From NCBI GenBank assembly GCA_005881495.1, contig VBHI01000171.1, positions 1-16,739 of the forward strand: a stretch of DNA of 16,739 nt, written 5' to 3'. The position numbers and the translations under genes were made by a program. The notes beneath the pieces were generated by a model. The model did no database searches and was not told the origin of the DNA. It was given only the letters and a program-made list of their open reading frames with translations. Source of the stretch: Chloroflexota bacterium (GTDB lineage Bacteria; Chloroflexota; Ktedonobacteria; Ktedonobacterales; Ktedonobacteraceae). Below are positions 1-6,809 of the stretch, piece after piece (positions within the stretch are counted from its first letter, which is position 1; every line of letters begins with the position of its first letter).

Positions 1-1025
1 CAGGCACCTTCAAAGACCGCATGTTGATGGAGAAAAATCCGCATCAGCTGATCGAGGGGGTCATCATCACCAGCTATGCCTGTCGCGTCTCGGTCGCCTT
101 TATCTATGTGCGCGGCGAACTGGCTTTCGCTGGTCAGCAGATTGAACGAGCCATTGAAGAAGCGTATGCCGCGGGCCTGATTGGGAAAAATATTTTGGGC
201 AGTGGCTATGACCTGGAAGTCATTATGCATCGTGGCGCTGGCGCCTATATTTGTGGTGAAGAAAGCGCGTTGATGGAGTCATTGGAGGGACGGCGTGGGT
301 ATCCACGCTTAAAGCCGCCCTTCCCGGCGGTAATTGGTTTGTATGGCGGCCCCACCGTGATTAACAACTGTGAGACGCTCACGACCATTCCAGCCATTAT
401 TAAAAATGGGGCGGACTGGTATGCCTCATTCGGAACGGAGAAAAGCAAGGGGACGCGCGTCTTCTGCCTGAGCGGGCATGTGAAGAGGCCTGGCAATTAT
501 GAACTGCCCCTGGGGACCTCGCTGCGCACGCTCATCTACGATGAGGAATATGGCGGTGGTATCCTGGATGACAAGCAGCTCAAAGCTATCATACCCGGTG
601 GATCATCGACCCCCCTGCTCGGCGCTGACAAAATAGATACGCCGCTTGACTTCGAGGCCATAGCCGCGGCAGGCTCAATGCTTGGCTCAGGCGGCGTGGT
701 TGTCATTCACGAGGATACCTGTATCGTGGGGGCCGCGCTGCGCATGACCGAATTCTACCGCGACGAGTCCTGTGGCAAATGCACTCCCTGCCGCGAAGGT
801 ACGTACTGGATGACAGAAATTTACGAGCGCCTCGAACATGGACACGGTAAGGAGAGTGATATCGATCTGCTGCTGGACATTTGCGACAATATCAGCGGTA
901 AATCATTCTGTCCCCTGGGCGATGCAGCCACCAGTCCTGTTACGAGTAGTATCCATTTGTTCCGCGAAGAATACGAATATCACGTCCGTCATGGACGCTG
1001 CATGGTAGGCAATCACAATACCTGA
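1..1025 (+). CDS. nuoF: NADH-quinone oxidoreductase subunit F (5'-partial)
   Basis: This is the flavoprotein subunit of complex I; it binds NADH and FMN and passes electrons to the Fe-S chain through cluster N3. The frame is open from the first bases of the window (GTFKDR precedes the first Met at position 21), so the N-terminal part with the glycine-rich NADH site lies outside. Visible are KNPHQLIEG, the FMN/NADH region [19 protein letters not shown] followed by KPPFPA and INNCETL, and the C-terminal cluster motif [15 protein letters not shown] with the fourth cysteine in SFCPLGDAA. The sequence resembles Thermus Nqo1 closely, including the YxxRxxVxxIYVRGE stretch. It heads the visible part of the nuo operon and is separated from nuoG by 192 bp carrying a tandem repeat. 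Identity is secure; only the true start is unseen. Confidence 0.97.
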   Translation, partial: GTFKDRMLMEKNPHQLIEGVIITSYACRVSVAFIYVRGELAFAGQQIERAIEEAYAAGLIGKNILGSGYDLEVIMHRGAGAYICGEESALMESLEGRRGYPRLKPPFPAVIGLYGGPTVINNCETLTTIPAIIKNGADWYASFGTEKSKGTRVFCLSGHVKRPGNYELPLGTSLRTLIYDEEYGGGILDDKQLKAIIPGGSSTPLLGADKIDTPLDFEAIAAAGSMLGSGGVVVIHEDTCIVGAALRMTEFYRDESCGKCTPCREGTYWMTEIYERLEHGHGKESDIDLLLDICDNISGKSFCPLGDAATSPVTSSIHLFREEYEYHVRHGRCMVGNHNT

Positions 1026-1064
1026 TGAAACGGTATATTTGAAAGCCATCCCTGCAACGACGCT

Positions 1065-1136
1065 AGGTTGACCGCCAGGGTCAGGTTGACCGCCAGGGTC
1101 AGGTTGACCGCCAGGGTCAGGTTGACCGCCAGGGTC
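1065..1136. repeat. Tandem array, four perfect 18-bp units between nuoF and nuoG
   Basis: The unit AGGTTGACCGCCAGGGTC occurs four times in a row without a mismatch. Each unit carries the small palindrome TGACC-GCCAG-GGTCA across the unit border. In the last unit this extends to an 8-bp stem, GGTTGACC (1120-1127) with GGTCAACC (1133-1140) around GCCAG. The unit length is a multiple of three, so the nuoG frame runs open through the array as repeated RLTARV with a TTG in each unit. I judge the array non-coding because nuoG has a better start at 1218. It lies in the 5' leader of nuoG, within the operon transcript. Confidence 0.95.
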
Positions 1137-1217
1137 AACCCTACTATACTCGGTGCGATGCTGCGCATAGCACGCGCGGCTGATGGGAAGTCAGCAGGGA
1201 TGCAAGGAAGTAAATAT

Positions 1218-3371
1218 ATGCCAGAAGAGAAAAAAGACGAATTTGTACACCTGACCATAGACGACATTCCCGTCGCTGTTCCTGCTGGGACGCTGGTCTG
1301 GGCGGCAGCGCAACAGGCGGGAATAGAGATTCCCATTTATTGCTATCACCCTAAAATGCCGCCGCTGGGCGCATGCCGCATGTGCTTTGTTGAGATCGAG
1401 AAATTGCCCAAGCCACCTCAGACGGCCTGCACCACTCCGGTTAGTGAAGGCATGATCGTGCATACAAAGACGGAGAGGGTACTCAAAGCGCGCAGGGGCA
1501 CACTGGAATTTCTCCTCATCAATCACCCCCTCGATTGTCCCATCTGCGATAAAGGAGGGGAGTGCGATCTGCAAGACTTCACCCTGCGCCATGGCCCTGG
1601 CGGCACCCGCTTCGACCAACCCAAACGCCACTATCTGAAGCCTATACCGGTCAGTGATAGGGTGATGCTTGATCGCGAACGCTGTATTTTGTGCCAGCGT
1701 TGTACGCGCTTCAGTTCGGAGATCTCCATGGACAACGGGCTGGTAATGATCTCGCGTGGCTATAAGATGGAAGTCGGGACGGCTCCCGATCACGCCTTTG
1801 ACTCAATATTTTCTGGCAATACCGTCGAGATGTGCCCGGTCGGCGCGCTAACGGCCACGGCCTATCGTTTCAAGTCGCGCCCCTGGGAGTTGAAACGCAT
1901 TCCCAGCGTTTGCAACAACTGCAGCGTTGGCTGCAACATACGTATCGATGTACGTGTAGACAAGATCATGCGCAATATGTCACGCGCAAACGATGCCATC
2001 GATGATGGCTGGCTCTGTGACCGGGGTCGCTGGGGCTTTGAGTTTGTCAATAGTCCGCAGCGCCTGCGCACCCCGATGATTCGGCGCAATGGGCAACTGG
2101 TGGCAGTGACATGGGAGCAGGCCTTTTATACCATCGCATTACGCCTGGGAGAGATCATCAAAAAGCATGGGGCCAGCGCGGTTGGCGGCATTGGCTCGAC
2201 CCGCACCACCAATGAAGAGGCGTATCTCTTCCAAAAGCTGCTCAGACAGGTTATCGGCACACCGCACGTTGATCATCATCATGGCCACTTCCGCGCTCCA
2301 CGCGACAGCATAACCGGGAAACCATGGATGATGACCAATAGCATCGCGGAGATCGAGCAGGCATCTCACATCGTGCTCATCGCGGCAGACCCCTATCAGC
2401 GGCAGCCCATCCTTGATCTGCGCATCAAGAAGGCCATGAAGGGCGGCGCGAAAATCTCTATCGTCAACGCCAATCAGACCGAGCTTGACCACTTCGCTGT
2501 GCAGAAGATTACGCTGCCCCAGCAGGGAGCAGGCGCAGCGGCGAAAGTGCTGTTGAGTACGGTTGTCCGCCAGGAAGAGCTGAAGGCGCCAGACGAAGCG
2601 CTGAGCGCAAAAATATTACAGGAGGATGCCCTCATCCGCGACCACGAGGAGTCGCTGGGGACCGAGGTGACTGCTCAGCTACGGGGACTCGCCCACGAGA
2701 TCGCGGAAGCCAGGGGAGCGATCATCCTGTACGACGAAATGGCGACACTTGAGCCTGGCTGCGAGGACCTGGCAACTGACCTCCAGGCCCTGGCGGTTAT
2801 CACCGGCAACATTGATCGTCCCGGCGCCGGTGTTGGCCCGCTTTTTGAGGATGCCAACTCGCTTGGCGCACGCGATATGGGTCTTTTGCCTGACGCTCTG
2901 CCCGGCTATATACCAGCCGAAGAGGCCGGTATGACGTACGCCGAGATGTTGAGCAGCCCGCAGATCAAAACGCTGTATGTAATGGGAGCCAATCCCGCGC
3001 GACATGTAGAGAAGCTACCTGGCACCCTGGAATTGCTGATTGTACAAGATATTATGCTGACTGAGACGGCCCAGCAGGCCGATGTCATACTGCCAGCCGT
3101 CACCTTCGCGGAAAAAGACGGCAGCATGACCAACATCGACCACCATGTGCAGGCTATTCGACAGGCGTTACGGCCCTTGCCAGGAACAAAAGCCGACTGG
3201 GAGATCATCATCGAGATAGCCAGGCATATGGGTACAAGGTGGAGTTACGCCAATCCAAAAGCAATATTATTAGAGATTGCCGAAGAGAATCCTTTCTATA
3301 CAGGTTTAGACTGGGAAGAGCTGGGGACACAGGGTGTGCGCACCCAGGAGCAGGAGGTGGCTCGTGCTTGA
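1218..3371 (+). CDS. nuoG: NADH-quinone oxidoreductase subunit G
   Basis: This is the large Fe-S subunit of the peripheral arm of complex I. With the ATG at 1218 it has 717 residues. The start is chosen because AAGGAAG lies just upstream (1204-1210) and the ferredoxin fold begins a few residues later; the open frame upstream is only the 18-bp repeat. Cluster ligands in order: [2Fe-2S] C42, C53, C56, C71; His-Cys3 [4Fe-4S] H103, C107, C110, C116; [4Fe-4S] C156, C159, C162, C206; and the N7-type set C232, C235, C239, C267, which is absent from many species. Residues from about 285 onward form the molybdopterin-oxidoreductase-like domain (for example VMGANP and ADVILPA), without evidence that a cofactor is bound. 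It is shorter than the E. coli protein of about 900 residues. The stop overlaps the nuoH start by 8 bp, which indicates translational coupling. Confidence 0.96.
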   Translation: MPEEKKDEFVHLTIDDIPVAVPAGTLVWAAAQQAGIEIPIYCYHPKMPPLGACRMCFVEIEKLPKPPQTACTTPVSEGMIVHTKTERVLKARRGTLEFLLINHPLDCPICDKGGECDLQDFTLRHGPGGTRFDQPKRHYLKPIPVSDRVMLDRERCILCQRCTRFSSEISMDNGLVMISRGYKMEVGTAPDHAFDSIFSGNTVEMCPVGALTATAYRFKSRPWELKRIPSVCNNCSVGCNIRIDVRVDKIMRNMSRANDAIDDGWLCDRGRWGFEFVNSPQRLRTPMIRRNGQLVAVTWEQAFYTIALRLGEIIKKHGASAVGGIGSTRTTNEEAYLFQKLLRQVIGTPHVDHHHGHFRAPRDSITGKPWMMTNSIAEIEQASHIVLIAADPYQRQPILDLRIKKAMKGGAKISIVNANQTELDHFAVQKITLPQQGAGAAAKVLLSTVVRQEELKAPDEALSAKILQEDALIRDHEESLGTEVTAQLRGLAHEIAEARGAIILYDEMATLEPGCEDLATDLQALAVITGNIDRPGAGVGPLFEDANSLGARDMGLLPDALPGYIPAEEAGMTYAEMLSSPQIKTLYVMGANPARHVEKLPGTLELLIVQDIMLTETAQQADVILPAVTFAEKDGSMTNIDHHVQAIRQALRPLPGTKADWEIIIEIARHMGTRWSYANPKAILLEIAEENPFYTGLDWEELGTQGVRTQEQEVARA
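3351..3366 (+). promoter_or_regulatory. Ribosome binding site and GTG start of nuoH
   Basis: CAGGAGGTGG sits inside the last codons of nuoG, about seven bases before the GTG at 3364. It fixes the nuoH start at GTG rather than at the upstream ATG-initiated reading at 3334, which would add ten residues ([13 protein letters not shown]) with no place in the family. Confidence 0.8.
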
Positions 3372-4629
3372 CTTTCTCAATAACGGAATCGTCGCCGCTG
3401 TCATCAAAAGCGCGATCGTGATCGGCGCCTTGCTGACGGCCTTCGCATATATGACGCTGATCGAGCGGCGCGTGGTCGCAAAGATGCAGGGACGCCTGGG
3501 GCCGAACCGGACCGGCCCAAACGGCCTATTTCAGCCAATAGCCGATGCTGTTAAGATGGCCTTTAAAGAGCAGATTATCCCAACGCAGGCCAAAGTTGTC
3601 ACGTATTTGCTGGCGCCGATCATCTCGGTAGTGGTAGCCCTTTGTGCCTTTGCCGTTGTGCCTATTGGCATTGGCTGGATAGCTGGCAAACCCTCTGTAT
3701 GGGACCCGGTTATTGGTGATATCAATGTTGGTATTCTCTGGATACTGGCCATCTCTTCGCTGTCAGTCTACGGTATTGTGCTCGGCGGCTGGTCCTCCGG
3801 CAACCGTTATTCGCTGCTCGGATCACTGCGCAGCGCAGCCCAGATGGTTTCATACGAGACAAGCCTGGGACTTGCCCTGAGCGGTACCCTGATGTTGGCA
3901 GGTACGTTGAGTATGGTTGGCATCGTCAAGGCCCAACTGCTCTATGGTCCAACCGGCCAGGGTACCTGGTTTATCGTCGCTCAGCCGCTCGGCTTTGTAA
4001 TCTATTTCATCGCGGGTGTCGCGGAGGTAAACCGCGCACCGTTTGACCTGCCAGAGGCCGAACAGGAATTGACCGCGGGCTACCTGACCGAGTACAGCGG
4101 GCTGCGCTGGAGCGTCTACCAGATGGCCGAATACATTAACATGATTACAGTGAGCGCCGTGGCCACAACGTTTTTCTTTGGTGGCTGGAGTTTCTTTGGC
4201 TTAGAGCGTATTCCCGGTATATCGATACTCATTTTCCTGGTGAAAGTGGCCTTTTTCCTGTTCCTCTTCATCTGGCTGCGTGCCACGTTGCCGCGTATCC
4301 GTTATGATCGCTTGATGCGCCTTGGCTGGCAATTACTCTTACCATTGGCAGTGCTCAACGTGGTCATTACAGCCACCGTCGTTGCCCTCGGTCTGCCCTG
4401 GTGGATCAATGGCCTGGCAGGCCTGGCAATCCTGGCGGCGGTCCTGCTCCTGGTGCGCAGTCGCACAAGAGAGGTCCAAACGGGTGTAACCACTCAAGTA
4501 GGAACAATTCCCATGCCCGCGACTGTGCGTTTGGCCAAGTTTGAGCCTGTTGGCAAACAGCAAAACACTACAATTCTTAGCAAGATGACAAGCGTAAGTG
4601 ACTCTGGTATGATTCAGTCAAACATCTGA
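3364..4629 (+). CDS. nuoH: NADH-quinone oxidoreductase subunit H with altered C terminus
   Basis: This membrane subunit joins the peripheral and membrane arms and forms part of the quinone chamber. From GTG 3364 it has 421 residues. Family signatures present: [16 protein letters not shown] near the N terminus, QPIADAVK, the acidic loop [20 protein letters not shown], and [13 protein letters not shown]. Hydrophobic segments fill most of the chain. The last 22 residues (after VGKQ) do not belong to the original gene: at 4560 the sequence enters the toxin-antitoxin insertion and the frame runs on to a new stop at 4627-4629. The second copy of the 82-bp repeat shows the ancestral ending, where the same CAG codon is followed directly by TAA (5229-5231), giving a 399-residue protein. 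Function is probably kept because the conserved core is untouched. Confidence 0.95.
   Translation: MLDFLNNGIVAAVIKSAIVIGALLTAFAYMTLIERRVVAKMQGRLGPNRTGPNGLFQPIADAVKMAFKEQIIPTQAKVVTYLLAPIISVVVALCAFAVVPIGIGWIAGKPSVWDPVIGDINVGILWILAISSLSVYGIVLGGWSSGNRYSLLGSLRSAAQMVSYETSLGLALSGTLMLAGTLSMVGIVKAQLLYGPTGQGTWFIVAQPLGFVIYFIAGVAEVNRAPFDLPEAEQELTAGYLTEYSGLRWSVYQMAEYINMITVSAVATTFFFGGWSFFGLERIPGISILIFLVKVAFFLFLFIWLRATLPRIRYDRLMRLGWQLLLPLAVLNVVITATVVALGLPWWINGLAGLAILAAVLLLVRSRTREVQTGVTTQVGTIPMPATVRLAKFEPVGKQQNTTILSKMTSVSDSGMIQSNI
4479..4560 (+). repeat. 82-bp direct repeat, left copy (inside nuoH)
   Basis: This segment is identical over 82 bp to 5147-5228, at an offset of 668 bp. It begins AACGGGTGTAACC and ends GTTGGCAAACAG. 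The left copy is in frame within nuoH and encodes its last native residues, TGVTTQVG through VGKQ. Identity stops abruptly on both sides (position 4478 A against 5146 G; 4561 C against 5229 T). Perfect conservation argues for a recent duplication. Confidence 0.97.
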
Positions 4630-5146
4630 CATGGAAATTAGAGGGAGAGAGCATATGTCAACCTACGCTTATCGTGAGATACTCAATAAAGCTCAACATC
4701 TTACACCTGAGGAGCAACTTCAGTTGCTAGAAGATTTAGCAGCTTTCATTCGCCAGCAAGGTAAAACTCGACCCAAACATAGTATCCTGGAACTTAAAGG
4801 ACTAGGTAAAGAAATATGGAAAGGTATTGATGTGGAAAAATATATAAATGAGGAGCGAAATTCATGGGATGGATAGACTCGCTACGGGGAAGTGTAGTGG
4901 GTTTAGATACAACGCCTTTAATATATTTTATCGAGGAAAATCCTGCTTACTCAAAGGCAGTTGACCCTTTCTTCGAAGCAGTTGCACGTGGTGAAATCAC
5001 CGTTATTACATCCATTGTTGCTCTACTCGAAGTACTTGTCCACCCCATTCGAAACGCAGACTCAAAATTGGCTCAAAAGTATCGAGACATTCTGCTTGAT
5101 TCTGAGGGATTAACCACAATCTTACTAGATCAAGATATTGCTGAGG
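4561..5146 (+). mobile_element. Inserted toxin-antitoxin segment between the 82-bp repeats
   Basis: This 586-bp block is visibly more A+T-rich than the flanking nuo genes. It holds only an antitoxin gene and a truncated PIN toxin gene, with no transposase and no terminal inverted repeats that I can see. It separates nuoH from nuoI, which are normally adjacent. Removing 668 bp by recombination between the two 82-bp copies would restore an uninterrupted nuoH ending in TAA and a 39-bp gap to nuoI. The insertion mechanism is unknown; an 82-bp duplication is far longer than the target duplications of common insertion sequences. Confidence 0.75.
4655..4876 (+). CDS. DUF2281/VapB-like antitoxin of a PIN toxin pair
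   Basis: This is a 73-residue protein, MSTYAYREIL at its start, with LTPEEQLQLLEDLAAFIRQQ (an amphipathic helix typical of these antitoxins) followed by a C-terminal half ending in ELKGLGKEIWKGIDVEKYINEER and a Trp near the end. Such C-terminal tails normally wrap around and block the PIN active site. The ATG at 4655 is preferred over the in-frame ATG at 4631 because GAGGGAGAG lies at suitable distance upstream (4641-4649). The gene overlaps the downstream toxin by 13 bp, the usual coupling in such modules. It appears intact. Assignment rests on sequence style and on the PIN partner; I cannot name an exact family. Confidence 0.8.
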   Translation: MSTYAYREILNKAQHLTPEEQLQLLEDLAAFIRQQGKTRPKHSILELKGLGKEIWKGIDVEKYINEERNSWDG

Positions 5147-5157
5147 AACGGGTGTAA
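4864..5157 (+). pseudogene. PIN-domain (VapC-like) toxin, C-terminally truncated
   Basis: PIN toxins are Mg2+-dependent ribonucleases whose active site uses three or four acidic residues. The N-terminal half is clear: VVGLDTTPLIYFIEENP carries the first aspartate (D15) and SIVALLEVLVHP carries the glutamate (E56). The chain then stops at residue 97, after LLDQDIAEERV. Family members usually have about 130-140 residues and continue into a segment like RTPDAIHLATA with the remaining acidic residues; that part is missing. The last two codons and the TAA (5149-5157) are supplied by the right-hand 82-bp repeat, so the gene was cut by the insertion or duplication event. The product is probably catalytically inactive. 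It might still bind the antitoxin, but it is more likely a remnant. Confidence 0.8.
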
Positions 5158-5228
5158 CCACTCAAGTAGGAACAATTCCCATGCCCGCGACTGTGCGTTT
5201 GGCCAAGTTTGAGCCTGTTGGCAAACAG
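5147..5228 (+). repeat. 82-bp direct repeat, right copy (ancestral nuoH 3' end)
   Basis: This is identical to 4479-4560. In this copy the sequence is followed by TAA at 5229-5231 in the nuoH reading frame, which reveals the original nuoH terminus. It also ends the PIN toxin by supplying its final Arg-Val-stop codons in a different frame. It contains no start signal for translation and is here non-coding apart from those toxin codons. Confidence 0.97.
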
Positions 5229-5270
5229 TAACAAGACGTGATAGTAAAAAAATTAGGTTAGGAGTCAAGC

Positions 5271-5912
5271 ATGTCTTTTGACATAATCAAAGGGATGGCA
5301 ACAACCTTCAAAAATATGGGCAAAAAGCCAACCACGGTCTCGTATCCAGAAGAGGAACGCGAGCTTCCGCCGCGCTTCCGCGGTCGCCATGTACTGCACC
5401 GTTACGAAAATGGCCTGGAACGCTGCGTCGGTTGCTTTCTCTGCGCGGGCGCCTGTCCAGCTAACGCGATCTATATCGAAGCCGACGAAAATAGCGAAGA
5501 GACCCGCGTCTCACCTGGCGAACGTTACGCGAAAGTCTTCGATGTCAATTTGTTGCGCTGTATCTTCTGCGGCTACTGCCAGGCAGCATGTCCCACCGGA
5601 GCTATCACGCTGGAACACGAGTATAAACTGGCCGCATTCTATCCAGAAGATATGGTCTACCATAAAGAGCAACTGCTTGAGCCCAAAGGGCAGTCCACTG
5701 TCGGCTCGAATACTGTCTGGGCCGACCCGGCTCCCGCGGAGGCAGCGCAACCCGTACCACAGGCGGCCAAAGTGTTTGACGGCTCGCAGGCCAGTGCTGC
5801 CGCCGTCGGCCTGGGTGATCTGCGCTCCGAAGAGGAAGTCTTGCTCACCAACGAGGAACAGGACGAAGATAGGAGAAAGTTGGCGAGCGGAAAGGACTGG
5901 CAAAAACGATGA
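5271..5912 (+). CDS. nuoI: NADH-quinone oxidoreductase subunit I
   Basis: This is the ferredoxin-like subunit carrying clusters N6a and N6b, which hand electrons to the quinone-reducing centre. It has 213 residues. Two complete Cys sets are seen: C52, C55, C58, C62 (CVGCFLCAGACP) and C97, C100, C103, C107 (CIFCGYCQAACP). TAGGAG (5259-5264) precedes the ATG, and this site is intact despite the insertion just upstream. After the conserved KEQLLEP there is a tail of roughly 70 residues rich in Ala, Pro, Gln and Glu with no recognisable motif. The tail is longer than in compact NuoI proteins and is probably disordered. The stop overlaps the nuoJ start (ATGA). Confidence 0.96.
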   Translation: MSFDIIKGMATTFKNMGKKPTTVSYPEEERELPPRFRGRHVLHRYENGLERCVGCFLCAGACPANAIYIEADENSEETRVSPGERYAKVFDVNLLRCIFCGYCQAACPTGAITLEHEYKLAAFYPEDMVYHKEQLLEPKGQSTVGSNTVWADPAPAEAAQPVPQAAKVFDGSQASAAAVGLGDLRSEEEVLLTNEEQDEDRRKLASGKDWQKR

Positions 5913-6439
5913 CAGGAGTGCAAATTTCATTTTTCGTGCTGGCCGTAGCCGCTGTGGCATCAGCTCTCGGCGTGATTATCTTTAAGAATGCCGTCCACTG
6001 CGCGTTGAGCCTCATTCTGACGCTGCTCTTCCTGGCGCTCTTTTACCTGCAGCTGGGGGCGGCATTTATCGCCATCGTGCAAGTCCTGATCTATGCAGGG
6101 GCGATCATGGTCTTATTCCTCTTTGTGGTCACTATGCTTGCCTCGGAAGCCGCAGATACAGAATTGCCCGATCGTATCCCATGGCAGCGCTGGGTCGCGG
6201 GGATACTGGGACTGACGTTGGTTGGCACATTGAGTTACCTGCTCTTTACGGGAACAGCCATCGATAGCGGACCAAAGGCAACGGCTGCCAATAGCCTCTC
6301 TCATGTAGTGAATACACAGGGCAACACAGAAGCCTTTGGCCAGGCCCTTTTCCACGGTTTCGTCTATCCCTTTGAGGTGACAAGCCTGCTGATTATCGTA
6401 GCGGTCCTTGGCGCGATGGTACTGGGCAGGAAAGCGTAA
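5909..6439 (+). CDS. nuoJ: NADH-quinone oxidoreductase subunit J
   Basis: This is a small membrane subunit next to NuoK in the proton-pumping arm, with 176 residues and about five hydrophobic segments. The family signature [21 protein letters not shown] is present in slightly altered spacing around residues 50-75, including the helix that carries the pi-bulge implicated in coupling. Its start overlaps the nuoI stop as ATGA, with AAAGGA about 15 bp upstream, so translation is coupled. The C terminus ([17 protein letters not shown]) is typical. After the stop comes a 64-bp spacer that holds a palindromic repeat. Confidence 0.95.
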   Translation: MTGVQISFFVLAVAAVASALGVIIFKNAVHCALSLILTLLFLALFYLQLGAAFIAIVQVLIYAGAIMVLFLFVVTMLASEAADTELPDRIPWQRWVAGILGLTLVGTLSYLLFTGTAIDSGPKATAANSLSHVVNTQGNTEAFGQALFHGFVYPFEVTSLLIIVAVLGAMVLGRKA

Positions 6440-6452
6440 ACCGCGTATAGTA

Positions 6453-6495
6453 GGGGCGACCCTTGGGTCGCCCTGGTTCTGGGCGGTCGCCCTGG
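6453..6495. repeat. GGTCGCCC palindromic repeat in the nuoJ-nuoK spacer
   Basis: A 9-bp perfect inverted repeat, GGGCGACCC (6454-6462) and GGGTCGCCC (6465-6473), is followed by a second short palindrome GGGCG-GT-CGCCC (6481-6492). GGTCGCCCTGG occurs directly twice (6466-6476 and 6485-6495). The second copy runs straight into GGAGGTG, the ribosome binding site of nuoK. The pattern resembles small GC-rich intergenic repeats I associate with Ktedonobacteria. No T-run follows, so it is not a typical terminator. Confidence 0.85.
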
Positions 6496-6503
6496 AGGTG
6501 TCT

Positions 6504-6803
6504 ATGCCATTATCAGCATATCTCATAGTGAGTGCTATTATTTTTACGATCGGCGTCGTCGGCGTGCTCATTCGACGCAACCCGCTCATTATTTTTATGT
6601 CCATTGAATTGATGTTAAATGCGGTCAATTTATCGTTTGTGGCAATCTCAAGCTACCTCGACTCGGCGGACGGGCAAATGTTTGTCTTTATCGTGCTGAC
6701 GGTCGCAGCCGCTGAGGTTGTTGTTGGCCTCGCTATTATCGTCTCCATCTTCCGCACCCGCCGTGATATTGATGTTGACGATATGAATTTGTTACGAGGG
6801 TAG
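6504..6803 (+). CDS. nuoK: NADH-quinone oxidoreductase subunit K
   Basis: This is a 99-residue, three-helix antiporter-like subunit (MrpC family) of the membrane arm. The start at 6504 is chosen because GGAGGTG (6494-6500) lies directly upstream and because [14 protein letters not shown] matches the family's N terminus; the longer frame from 6408 runs through the intergenic repeat. Both conserved membrane glutamates required for pumping are present: E35 in [11 protein letters not shown] and E71 in [11 protein letters not shown]. It ends six bases before nuoL. Confidence 0.96.
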   Translation: MPLSAYLIVSAIIFTIGVVGVLIRRNPLIIFMSIELMLNAVNLSFVAISSYLDSADGQMFVFIVLTVAAAEVVVGLAIIVSIFRTRRDIDVDDMNLLRG

Positions 6804-6809
6804 GAATAT

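Noticed and set aside
60..110. Possible frameshift in nuoF (unusual [10 protein letters not shown]).
   Set aside because: The Thermus homologue has a similar stretch (YAIRATVGYIYVRGE) and the frame is continuous on both sides.
1065..1136. Possible CRISPR array.
   Set aside because: Units of 18 bp are directly joined with no spacers.
1068..1217. In-frame N-terminal extension of NuoG through the 18-bp repeats (TTG start, RLTARV repeats).
   Set aside because: The ATG at 1218 has a good ribosome binding site and fits the beginning of the [2Fe-2S] domain; the upstream frame is open only because the repeat length is a multiple of three.
1013..1336. Minus-strand frame of 107 codons with repeated LTLAVN.
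   Set aside because: It is the reverse reading of the tandem repeat plus the antisense of nuoG; no family resemblance and no ribosome binding site.
4631..4654. Upstream ATG for the antitoxin (MEIRGREH).
   Set aside because: The region GAGGGAGAG inside this extension is a good ribosome binding site for the ATG at 4655, and the extension is not part of the family.
6408..6503. Longer NuoK N terminus (32 extra residues).
   Set aside because: It overlaps the end of nuoJ and runs through the palindromic repeat; the ATG at 6504 has GGAGGTG before it and matches the family.
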